In this document: positions 35,358 to 44,101 of the stretch, in pieces | Numbering within the stretch: the first letter of the stretch is position 1 | Layout: every line of letters starts with the position of its first letter | Assembly (NCBI RefSeq): GCF_900142775.1 | Contig: NZ_FRCC01000002.1 | Span: forward strand, 62,001 to 126,000 | Length of the DNA stretch: 64,000 nucleotides | Direction of reading: 5' to 3' | Origin: Flavobacterium flevense | GTDB taxonomy: Bacteria > Bacteroidota > Bacteroidia > Flavobacteriales > Flavobacteriaceae | Notes under the pieces: model-generated | What the model saw: the letters and a program-made list of their open reading frames with translations, nothing else | What the model was told of the DNA's origin: nothing | Database searches by the model: none | Position numbers and translations under genes: made by a program

Positions 35358-37229
35358 TTATTCTAATTCGAGTATCAAAACTGATTGGGCTTCCAAGGTA
35401 AATTCCTTTTTCAAATCTATAGCTATTCCGGACAAAACATCTTTACCCACTTTGAAATCTTTTATACTTTCCTGAAAGCGTTTGGTTTCGATGTTTTTAG
35501 AAGTCAAATTATTATTTACAACAACCATCACCGTTTTCTTATTCGTAAATCTAAAATAAACATAGACATTGTTTTCCGGGATATAATGCGTCATTTTTCC
35601 CAGATGTACCGCTTCATTCGTTTTTCTCCATTGGAACAATTTGGACGTAAAATCAAAAAATTGTTGTTGTTCAGCTGTTCTTCCCTTTTTGGTAAAAGCA
35701 TTATTACTGTCGCCATTCCATCCTCCGGGAAAATCAAGACGAATTGCACCATCGCCTTCATTTTTATTTCCTGCCATCCCAATTTCGGAACCATAATAAA
35801 GCTGTGGAATTCCGCGTACCGTAGCAATCAACGCTATTGCCATCTGGTATTTTTTAAAGTCTTTTTTGTAGATTTCGTTAAAACGCTGCGTATCGTGATT
35901 TTCGACAAAAGTCAGGATATTATCCGGATTTGGATACAAGAAATCATTGGTAAAATTATCATAGATTCGCATAAGTCCTTTGTCCCAATCAGCCTGATTT
36001 TCGTTGAAAGCCACACTTGTAGCATTGTGTAAGGTAAAATCCATTACACTGGGCAAATGAGAATTATAGTTTTGAATCGCACCCAGTTTACTGTCTTTTT
36101 GCCAATACGCCATTTGTGCCTGATCGTGCATCCAGATTTCGCCCACAATATTAAAATCCGGGTATTCATCGGTGATGGCTTTGGTCCATTTTGCAATTCC
36201 CACCTTATCATTATACGAATAAGTGTCCACGCGAAATCCATCTAAATCAGCATATTCTATCCACCAAATGGCATTTTGAATCAAATAATTCAATACCAAA
36301 GGATTCGACTGATTCAAGTCGGGCATTGATTTTACAAACCAGCCGTCCATGCACATTTTTGCATCAATTTGGGAAGCATTGGTATCAAATTGTGTTGCCA
36401 TACGGTAATTGGTTTGGGCATAACCCGGAAATTGATGAATCCAATCATAGGTTGGTAAATCATTTATCATCCAATGTTGTGATCCCCAATGATTGGTCAC
36501 ATAATCCATGATGAGTTTCATGCCTCTTTTGTGTAATTCGGCAGCCAGTTTCAGGTAATCTTCATTGGTTCCATATCGCGGATCAATTTTATACACATCC
36601 GATTGACCATATCCATGATAAGAACCCTGTGGATCATTGTCTTCGCAAAGCGGTGTTGGCCAAAGCGCCGTAACACCCAATTCCTGCAAATAATCCAGAT
36701 TTCGAATAATCCCTTCAATATCGCCTCCATGTCTTCCGGATGAATTATTTCTATCGGCTTTTTCTGCCAGTGCTTTTTGGCTGTCGTTTTTAGGATTTCC
36801 ATTTGCAAAACGATCGGGCATAATCAAATAAATCATGTCCGAAGCATCGTAACTTTTGCGTAAAGCGGAATTATCTCTCCGCTGTTTTAAGGCGTATTTC
36901 CTGGTAAAAGTCACTTTTTTATTTTTCGAAAATGAAAAGAGAATTTCCTGTGCAGCTACTCCTTTAGTATCAATGGTTACAAAAAGATAATTGGGATTTT
37001 CTGTTTTTTCAATAGATTTTATGGAAATTCCATTCGAAACAGCCACTTCATTTTCGGCAATATTTTTACCATAAAATAAAATCTGTAGTTCGGGATTGTG
37101 CATTCCGGCATACCAAAACGGAGGTTCCACTCTTTGTATCTGAGCGAAAGTGCTTAATGAAAACAAAAGCAGTAACAATAAGACCGGTTTTACTATTTTC
37201 GACTTTTTATTATATCTTTTTAAATCCAT
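35358..37229 (-). CDS. GH13 neopullulanase/cyclomaltodextrinase (SusA-like)
   Basis: 623 residues with an N-terminal signal segment (VLLLLLLFSLSTFAQ), so periplasmic. The N-terminal domain is of the cyclomaltodextrinase type, followed by the GH13 barrel and a C-terminal beta domain. Catalytic residues: Asp335 in GFRVDTYSY, Glu364 in IVGEIW and Asp446 in FVENHDTQR. It is the counterpart of SusA in the Bacteroides starch system and would degrade imported malto-oligosaccharides and cyclic glucans. It is the last gene of the susC-D-E operon, 22 bases after the FN3 lipoprotein gene. Confidence 0.9.
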   Translation of the reverse strand: MDLKRYNKKSKIVKPVLLLLLLFSLSTFAQIQRVEPPFWYAGMHNPELQILFYGKNIAENEVAVSNGISIKSIEKTENPNYLFVTIDTKGVAAQEILFSFSKNKKVTFTRKYALKQRRDNSALRKSYDASDMIYLIMPDRFANGNPKNDSQKALAEKADRNNSSGRHGGDIEGIIRNLDYLQELGVTALWPTPLCEDNDPQGSYHGYGQSDVYKIDPRYGTNEDYLKLAAELHKRGMKLIMDYVTNHWGSQHWMINDLPTYDWIHQFPGYAQTNYRMATQFDTNASQIDAKMCMDGWFVKSMPDLNQSNPLVLNYLIQNAIWWIEYADLDGFRVDTYSYNDKVGIAKWTKAITDEYPDFNIVGEIWMHDQAQMAYWQKDSKLGAIQNYNSHLPSVMDFTLHNATSVAFNENQADWDKGLMRIYDNFTNDFLYPNPDNILTFVENHDTQRFNEIYKKDFKKYQMAIALIATVRGIPQLYYGSEIGMAGNKNEGDGAIRLDFPGGWNGDSNNAFTKKGRTAEQQQFFDFTSKLFQWRKTNEAVHLGKMTHYIPENNVYVYFRFTNKKTVMVVVNNNLTSKNIETKRFQESIKDFKVGKDVLSGIAIDLKKEFTLEAQSVLILELE

Positions 37230-37251
37230 TTTTATAGTATTTAGAATTAAT

Positions 37252-37944
37252 TTAATTGGTTTTAAATTGCCAAAGCTGACCGATGGTTTCTCCTCCTTTA
37301 TTGTCTTTAACCACCACTCTCCAATAATAATTTGTGGCAGCCTGCAAGCCGTTTTTCGCTAAAGAAGCTGCTGTTAAATTGCTTCCGACTTTGGTAAGCG
37401 GAGGATTTGCTGTTCCCAGATACACATCGTAGCTAAGAATATCATTGGCATCCACATCAGAAGCTGACCATTTTAAATTTACTGTTGCCGGATTGACTAA
37501 AGAATTAATTTCCGGCTGTAACAATTGCGGTAAAAACGGTAAATGATTGGCCACTGCCATCGCCTCAGTATAAAAACTATAAGTCGCAGAATAATTGCTG
37601 GAAGCATTCTTATTATCGGTTGCTTTCACTCTCCAATAGTAAGCCGTTCCTTTGTTTAAAGTTACTGTTTGCCCAATTGCAGCGCCTTCAGTCGTTTTTA
37701 CAATTTGTGTAAACTGATTGTCTGTTGCAATTTGTAGCTGATAAATTATCGAATTTTTTTCTGCATCAGTCGAGGCGTTCCATTCTAAAGTAACAACATT
37801 GCCGGTACAAAGAGTAGCATTTGCAGGAGACAATAATGCAGGAACACTTGGTGCCGTATTTTCAGGTTCCTGTGCCGGCGAATCCTCTTTTCCACAGGAA
37901 AACAATACGAAACTCATACAAACGGAATAGATTATATTTCTCAT
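37252..37944 (-). CDS. Lipoprotein with two fibronectin type III-like domains
   Basis: 230 residues. The lipobox ends at Cys17 (FVLFSC). Two FN3-like domains follow (residues ~30-130, containing YYWRVKATDN, and ~138-230, containing YYWRVVVKDN). No catalytic motif. Its start lies 2 bases after the stop of the T9SS amylase and its stop 22 bases before the SusA-like start, so it is an operon member. It may be a surface glycan-binding or spacer protein; the binding is inference. Confidence 0.75.
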   Translation of the reverse strand: MRNIIYSVCMSFVLFSCGKEDSPAQEPENTAPSVPALLSPANATLCTGNVVTLEWNASTDAEKNSIIYQLQIATDNQFTQIVKTTEGAAIGQTVTLNKGTAYYWRVKATDNKNASSNYSATYSFYTEAMAVANHLPFLPQLLQPEINSLVNPATVNLKWSASDVDANDILSYDVYLGTANPPLTKVGSNLTAASLAKNGLQAATNYYWRVVVKDNKGGETIGQLWQFKTN

Positions 37945-37946
37945 AT

Positions 37947-40900
37947 TTACTTTTTTATGACGGTTATATTCACAGGATTTTCTAAATCTACTTTGGCTAT
38001 ATAAATTCCACTAGCCAATTTTTCTACATCAAGTTGTACTTTTTGGTCAACCACAGCATAACTCTCTTTTGAAATTAACTGTCCAGTTGTTGAATACAAT
38101 TCGATCATTACTTTTTTCTTCGAAGTTGGAGTCAAAATGGTAAACAAATTCTGAGTAGGATTTGGATAGCCAACAGCGTTTTCCATTTCGCCAACAATCT
38201 TTTTGGTATAAATTCCCTCACAAGCTTTAGCCGACTTCACTTCCAGCAAATCGCCTTGTTGTGCTGCAACCGTAAAATGTGCCGATTCGGTTTCAAATTG
38301 TGGACTGCCATTAATAAAAACCTGGTATGGAAATGTTCCTTCGGTAATTTCTATCGAAAGCTTATCAGAAGAAAATGTTGATTTTCCGGCGAGAGTAGCG
38401 CCTTTATTGATAGTCACATTATAACATTGTTCGAATGTTTTTCCGTCAATAGTGATACAAATTGTATAGTTTCCTGAAGCTAAATTGGGAACAGTCAGAC
38501 TGTTGTTTGTAAAGTTGTAATTCACCCCATTAATTCGGGCTGTATAATTATAAGTCTGTGCTGCGGTAATGATTATTTCGCCATTATTTTTGTTCAGACA
38601 AGTTTCCGCTTTAGCTTCTACTGTAAAATTATCCGCTGGCAACACAAATGGAACATCTGCAGAAAAAGCGGGTTTATTGCCATAAATCCTAAATTGTCCA
38701 GCCGGAATTGCAATAGGAGTATTCACATTAGTTACATTCAATGTTGAATTATCCATCAAATTGTACCATTCTCCGGGAAAAGGGAATCCGGTGGCTACCT
38801 CTTGAGTGGTTACATCAAAATTAGACAGTATTACTACCTCTTTCAAACTATTGGCAGGCAAAGAAGCATCGGAAATTTTTATGTTTTTAGTTAACGAACT
38901 GGAGTTTGTCATTGTTACTGTTCCTGAAAATACCGCTTCCTGCGTCTTCAATTTGATTATTCGAGCCCAATCAGCATAAATTTTATAGCGGTTATCATTG
39001 TTCAGCCAATTAGCGGTCCACTGATTTTGTGGTTTGGTATCCAATTTACAATCGCCCGAACTCGCATCTGTTGGTGTGTTTACAGTTCCGTTATTGCAGG
39101 TAAATATAGAATCGTCATAGCCTAATTCGCCAAAATGCCAAATCATTTTAGGTCCCGGAATCAATAACGATACCGCTCCTATTGCAGACATTCGGGATAA
39201 TGCCGTATTTTGGTTTCGCACATTGTGAGTAGCATTGGTATTATTACCAAATTGCAAATTTTTATACATCAGGCGTTCCTCATCATGACTTTCGGCATAA
39301 CCCATCAGTCTGTTTTTAGTAAAACCCCTGCTGCTGCTGTTCATTCTTGCAATGTTTGAAGTATAGCCCATTGAAAGTTCGTTGTATTCATTGGTCATTT
39401 TACCCCATAACATAATCCCTTTACTTGGCGTTTCTGCAATCCGGTAGTTCGCCCATTGTTGCTCTTCTGCATCGGTTCCTAAGTGTTCGAAAATAGTATA
39501 ATGGGTTGGATCTAAACTCCAGGAATAATCCGCATAGGATTTTAAAACATCTACCCGGTCCTGCTGAAAAGCATTGGTACAACTTTCATCAGAAGCGGTA
39601 CAATTTTGCGTAAAACCTTTGGTTAAATCCCAACGCAATCCATCAATTTTATACTCTTCAATCCAATGTTTGATGACACGATGCACATAATATTGAGTTC
39701 TGGATTGTTGGTGGTTAAAATCTTCTCCTACACTATAGGAATGCTTAGCCGTCGTGTTAAAATAAGGATTTTCAGTCGAAGGACTTCCCCAACCATCGCC
39801 ATCAGGGTCATACATCCACATTCGATTCATCGGATTTCGACCAAAAGCATGATTTAAAGCAACATCCAGAATCACGGCAATTCCGTTTTGATGGCATTTA
39901 TCGATAAGCTCTTTTAATTTTTCTGAAGTTCCGTAAAATTTATCCAGAGCCATGTGAAAAGAAGTATTGTAGCCCCAACTTTCGTTGCCTTCAAATTCCA
40001 TTACCGGCATTAACTGAATCGCGTTTATTTTTAAGTTTTTGAAATAATCAATTCGGTCAATTAAACTTTGATAGTTTCTTTTTGCATCAAAATCTCTTAC
40101 CAGAACTTCATAAACTACTAATTTCTCTTTATCCGGTTTTACAAAATTAGTGGTCGCTGTACTCCATGAATAAGGGATTTCTCCTGTTTGTAAAACAGTG
40201 ACTTCACGTTCCTGCCCTGCCGGATAAGCCGGTAAGTCAGGATAGGTTACAGCGGGAATTGCAGGATCATCAAAAGGTGATAAAACCAGAGTAGAATAAG
40301 GATCGGCTGTTTTGACCATAGCAGGAGAATTTGCCAGAGGTGTCGCATCAACAACCCAATATTGATAACTGTATTTTGTTCCAGGTGTCAATCCGCTTAA
40401 TTCCAACCAAAATTTCCCTGAAACAGGATCTTTTTTCATGGCGTAGTTGCTGCCGGGCTGCCAATTATTAAAACTTCCGGCTACATAAACAAAATCTTTT
40501 AAAGGAGCATCAAGTACCAATGTTGCTTTGGTTGCATCCGAATTATTGTAATTAATACCGTCTTCTAATCCCGAAGGCATTGCTTGCGAAACAGTAGCGG
40601 GATTGACAATAACGCTAAATTTTTTAGTTATAGTCGTCGCTCCCTGAGTGATTTCTAATACATAATTTTGATTTGCCGTTAGGTTCGAATGCGTAAAATT
40701 ATATGTAGTTGTAGTTGCTGTATTGATGTTAATTCCGTTTGCCGAAAGCGTATAGACAGCATCTCCATTTGTATTTGTTGCCGATATGGTGAAATTTTGC
40801 CCGGAAGTAATAATTGTGCTGCTGTTTTGCAAAGGAGCGGTTAATGTTGCCTGAAAAGCACCTACATTAAAAAAAGTATCAGCAGTTTGCATGGTACCGG

Positions 40901-41252
40901 CATCGTTTCTGATCACCACGCAGATTTCCGTAATGGCATTGGATGCAGGCACACCAAAAAAAGCATACAAATCAGGTGTTATTTCTAATTTATAAGTAGT
41001 TCCGGAAACTAAAGTTAACGCAGGTTGTGTGGTATTATTTCCCCAGTTCCCTTTTACATTCTGCCATCTAGTTCCGTTTACAGTTAAACCAATATGTGCA
41101 TACAAAGTACCTGAATAAGCTGCTAAAGGAGTTCCCGTTTTATTAAAATTAAGGGTAACAGTTCCATTTGCTACAGCAGGAGAAGGAGTAGTGGTAAATT
41201 GCGCAAAACAAATGGATGAAAACAGTAAAAATAATATCGTAATTTTTTTCAT
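37947..41252 (-). CDS. GH13 alpha-amylase with T9SS sorting domain (SusG-like role)
   Basis: 1101 residues. Signal peptide (ITILFLLFSSICFAQ), about 220 residues of Ig/starch-binding-like beta domains, a CBM48-like domain (residues ~240-325, FVYVAGSFNNWQPG), the GH13 barrel (~385-730), and a type A T9SS C-terminal sorting domain starting at VGYPNPTQNLFTI. Catalytic residues: Asp542 in DGLRWDLTKG, Glu589 in TIFEHLG and Asp657 in YAESHDEER. T9SS exports such proteins to the cell surface or medium, replacing the lipoprotein SusG of Bacteroides. It is preceded by a terminator/attenuator after susE. Confidence 0.9.
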   Translation of the reverse strand: MKKITILFLLFSSICFAQFTTTPSPAVANGTVTLNFNKTGTPLAAYSGTLYAHIGLTVNGTRWQNVKGNWGNNTTQPALTLVSGTTYKLEITPDLYAFFGVPASNAITEICVVIRNDAGTMQTADTFFNVGAFQATLTAPLQNSSTIITSGQNFTISATNTNGDAVYTLSANGININTATTTTYNFTHSNLTANQNYVLEITQGATTITKKFSVIVNPATVSQAMPSGLEDGINYNNSDATKATLVLDAPLKDFVYVAGSFNNWQPGSNYAMKKDPVSGKFWLELSGLTPGTKYSYQYWVVDATPLANSPAMVKTADPYSTLVLSPFDDPAIPAVTYPDLPAYPAGQEREVTVLQTGEIPYSWSTATTNFVKPDKEKLVVYEVLVRDFDAKRNYQSLIDRIDYFKNLKINAIQLMPVMEFEGNESWGYNTSFHMALDKFYGTSEKLKELIDKCHQNGIAVILDVALNHAFGRNPMNRMWMYDPDGDGWGSPSTENPYFNTTAKHSYSVGEDFNHQQSRTQYYVHRVIKHWIEEYKIDGLRWDLTKGFTQNCTASDESCTNAFQQDRVDVLKSYADYSWSLDPTHYTIFEHLGTDAEEQQWANYRIAETPSKGIMLWGKMTNEYNELSMGYTSNIARMNSSSRGFTKNRLMGYAESHDEERLMYKNLQFGNNTNATHNVRNQNTALSRMSAIGAVSLLIPGPKMIWHFGELGYDDSIFTCNNGTVNTPTDASSGDCKLDTKPQNQWTANWLNNDNRYKIYADWARIIKLKTQEAVFSGTVTMTNSSSLTKNIKISDASLPANSLKEVVILSNFDVTTQEVATGFPFPGEWYNLMDNSTLNVTNVNTPIAIPAGQFRIYGNKPAFSADVPFVLPADNFTVEAKAETCLNKNNGEIIITAAQTYNYTARINGVNYNFTNNSLTVPNLASGNYTICITIDGKTFEQCYNVTINKGATLAGKSTFSSDKLSIEITEGTFPYQVFINGSPQFETESAHFTVAAQQGDLLEVKSAKACEGIYTKKIVGEMENAVGYPNPTQNLFTILTPTSKKKVMIELYSTTGQLISKESYAVVDQKVQLDVEKLASGIYIAKVDLENPVNITVIKK

Positions 41253-41264
41253 AATTAGTCAGAT

Positions 41265-41293
41265 AAAAAAAGGGCTACCCATTAGATAGCCCC
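41265..41293 (-). terminator. Intra-operon terminator/attenuator between susE and the GH13 gene
   Basis: On the minus strand GGGCTA pairs with TAGCCC across a 9-base loop and is followed by seven T. It sits in the 61-base gap of an otherwise continuous operon, as if to lower expression of downstream genes. Confidence 0.75.
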
Positions 41294-41313
41294 TTATAAT
41301 TTTACAATTAATA

Positions 41314-42435
41314 TTATTGTTGATTAGGCAACATCAGATAACTTCCGTCTAAATCATTAAAGTAGATTTGGTATTTTGATTTGGCCACCGGAATATCACC
41401 TCCACTAGCTCCGTTAGCAGTAAATCCTGAAAAAGCAGTATCACCTCCCCAGTTTACATCCCAGGCATTATTAGCTCTGAACTTTCCTTTTCCGTCAAAC
41501 AGACTGATGGTAAGTGTCCAGATATGAGGATCAAAAGCAGACTGAACCATATCCGTATCTTCTCCCCATCCTGCATCAGTTCCTGTTCTTGAAGAACCTA
41601 TGAAACCAATAGTTGGAAATGAAGTTGCTGCCGAAGCATTATAAGAAACCAAAGTATAAGAAAGGGTTTCCGTATTCATGGTAAAAGTATAATAACCCGC
41701 TGTTGGGATGTTCAAACTTGCCGGATCGGCATCAGCATCTGTTCCTCTGTACGCTAAGTTTCCTCCTGCACCTCCATACATAGGAGCCCATTTTCCTAAA
41801 GTCGAAATTACTTTGAAATAACCCGCTTTGAAATAACCGGTATATTTATATAATTTCGGATTTACTCCGCTTCTAAACAGCGGTTGGTTTCCTTTATTAT
41901 TATCCCATCCCGCAACTGTAGCATCACCTACCAGATACCAGTCGGTAAACGGATAAGTTACTAATCCGGAATAAGCAGTGATACTGATGGTAATAATTTC
42001 CTCAGTTTCCATTGGTACACCTCCGGAAACACTGCATTTCACCTTTACATCAAACATTTTAGCAGTTCCTGGTACTGCACCCAATTCGATTGCCGCCTGA
42101 TTTAACGTTTTAACAGTAATTGATGCCTGACTGATATCACTTGTAGTAGCCAGTGTTTGAGCATTTGCAAAATTACCGTCTTTTGCATCCATAAGTAATG
42201 AATAACTCACTACTACATTATTAGAATATTCTGCCGCAGTCCATTGGAACAAATCGGCTTCCTTATCCGCATTATTTTCGGTAAGTACAAATGTTTTTCC
42301 TGTTACAGGTAAGGTCATTTCGGGAGCTGAAACACTCTCAAGAACGGGTCTGTTATCAACATCATCAGCGTTACATGAAACGGCTAAGATGCTAATAAAC
42401 GCGATTATAATTTTAGATATATTTTTCAATTGCAT
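41314..42435 (-). CDS. susE: SusE/SusF-type starch-binding outer-membrane lipoprotein
   Basis: 373 residues. The lipobox ends at Cys21 (ILAVSC). The N-terminal SusE domain (residues ~25-150, FQWTAAEYSNNVVVSYSL) is followed by two carbohydrate-binding modules of the SusE/F type (~165-270 and ~270-373), with motifs such as YLVGDATVAGWD, WTLTISLFDGKGKFRANNAW. It binds starch at the cell surface; it is not required for catalysis. It starts 18 bases after susD ends. Confidence 0.88.
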   Translation of the reverse strand: MQLKNISKIIIAFISILAVSCNADDVDNRPVLESVSAPEMTLPVTGKTFVLTENNADKEADLFQWTAAEYSNNVVVSYSLLMDAKDGNFANAQTLATTSDISQASITVKTLNQAAIELGAVPGTAKMFDVKVKCSVSGGVPMETEEIITISITAYSGLVTYPFTDWYLVGDATVAGWDNNKGNQPLFRSGVNPKLYKYTGYFKAGYFKVISTLGKWAPMYGGAGGNLAYRGTDADADPASLNIPTAGYYTFTMNTETLSYTLVSYNASAATSFPTIGFIGSSRTGTDAGWGEDTDMVQSAFDPHIWTLTISLFDGKGKFRANNAWDVNWGGDTAFSGFTANGASGGDIPVAKSKYQIYFNDLDGSYLMLPNQQ

Positions 42436-42453
42436 CGTTTTAAAAATTAGAAA

Positions 42454-44067
42454 TTAGTTTACGTAACCTGTATTTTGTTCCAATGTTGGGTTTGCCTGAA
42501 TAATTCGGGAAGGAATTGGCATTAAATCTCTAAAAGATTCCGTTGCTGAACCATTTACGGAACCGCCTTTCCATTGCCAGATTTTACTTCCTCCGGTAAA
42601 TTTTCCAAAACGGATTAAATCAGTTCTTCTGTGACATTCCCAGAATAATTCTCTTCCTCTTTCATCCAGGATAAAATCCAAGGTCAAATCGGAAACACTT
42701 ATTGTTGCAGCATCAGCTCTGTCTCTCAATTGGTTAATATAACCCACAGCAGTAGCAATATTTCCTGAAGCAGCACCTCTTACAGTAGCTTCTGCATACA
42801 TTAAGTACACATCTGACAATCGGTACATTGGAAAATCAGTATCGGGAATATCATTTCTTTGGGCAGCTGAACCGTCTGCTTTTTTATTGATGTATTTAGT
42901 AACCGCATATCCATTGGTAAAAGTTCCCACATTAGCAATATCCAGTGTTTGTCCATCAGTATAAAAAGTACCTCGTTTATCAGCAGTGGCAGTAGCATCC
43001 GGGAAAAGCTGCACAAGCTCTTTACGGGTTCTGATTCCCTGCCATCCTCCGTCCATACCTCTCGAAGCTGCATCCATACTTCCTCCAATTGAGGCATGTA
43101 AAATAAAACTCATACCACCACCAGTAGCTCTAATGGCATTTCCATCACTCACAATTGGAAAAATAAATTCGTTTTGAGCACCATTAGTATTATTATCAGC
43201 AGAGAATAAATAGCGATAAGGAACATTCGCAAAAGTATATCCTGAATTGTTGATGATATCTGCACATACAATAGCCGCCTCATTAAATCTTTCGGTTCCG
43301 GTATACACTTTTGAATTCAGATAAATTTGTGCCAATAAAAATTTAGCTGCCGTTTTATCCACCCTTCCATATTCATTAGCTCTTGAATCCACCAGACTAT
43401 TATCTAAATCTTTTAATTCTGATTCGATGAAAGCAAAAACTTCAGCTCTTGTTTTTTGTTCCGGATAGAAAAATCCAACCGGATCATTCTCAGTAGTAAT
43501 AGGCACATTGCCAAACAAATCCATCAAATTATAATAGGAGAATGCTCTTAAAAAACGGGCTTCAGCTCTAAAAGTGGCTATTTCTGCTTTTAGATTTGCA
43601 TCCACACCTCTGCTGGCTAATTTCTCATCCGTTGTTTGTCTTAAAAATTCATTAGCCACACTAATATGATAGAAAGCTCTTGAAAAAGTTCCTGCCAAAA
43701 ACTCATTGGCTGGTGACCAGTTTTGCGTATTCATGGTAGGCAAAGTTCCATCAGCCCAGGCAATAATAGCCTCGTCAGTAGGCAATTCCTGCACCACAAA
43801 AAGCAATCTTAAATAACTACTGAAATCACCTCCAATTCCTGCAATATCAGCGGTTCCATCACCGTCATTTCCTCCTACATACAAACCTGCATAAAGCTTA
43901 GCCAATACTTGTTTATAAGATTCCGGATTTTCAAAAAACGTCTCTGACAAAAATTCATCATCGTCCTTCGGGGTTACTTCTAAGTCATTAGTACAAGAAG
44001 TAAGTGTCATATTTAGTCCTAGAATAAGCAGGAAAAAATAAGATATATGTTTAAATGATATTTTCAT
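42454..44067 (-). CDS. susD: SusD/RagB family nutrient-binding outer-membrane lipoprotein
   Basis: 537 residues. The lipobox ends at Cys25 (NMTLTSC). N-terminal TPR-like helices and the SusD/RagB domain contain ARFLRAFSYYNLMDLFGNVP, VDKTAAKFLLAQIYLNSKV and the C-terminal DERGRELFWECHRRTDLIRFG. SusD forms a lid over the SusC channel and binds starch. It follows susC by 34 bases. Confidence 0.93.
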   Translation of the reverse strand: MKISFKHISYFFLLILGLNMTLTSCTNDLEVTPKDDDEFLSETFFENPESYKQVLAKLYAGLYVGGNDGDGTADIAGIGGDFSSYLRLLFVVQELPTDEAIIAWADGTLPTMNTQNWSPANEFLAGTFSRAFYHISVANEFLRQTTDEKLASRGVDANLKAEIATFRAEARFLRAFSYYNLMDLFGNVPITTENDPVGFFYPEQKTRAEVFAFIESELKDLDNSLVDSRANEYGRVDKTAAKFLLAQIYLNSKVYTGTERFNEAAIVCADIINNSGYTFANVPYRYLFSADNNTNGAQNEFIFPIVSDGNAIRATGGGMSFILHASIGGSMDAASRGMDGGWQGIRTRKELVQLFPDATATADKRGTFYTDGQTLDIANVGTFTNGYAVTKYINKKADGSAAQRNDIPDTDFPMYRLSDVYLMYAEATVRGAASGNIATAVGYINQLRDRADAATISVSDLTLDFILDERGRELFWECHRRTDLIRFGKFTGGSKIWQWKGGSVNGSATESFRDLMPIPSRIIQANPTLEQNTGYVN

Positions 44068-44101
44068 TTTATTTCTTTTTAATTTGTTTTCAGTTCACTT
44101 A

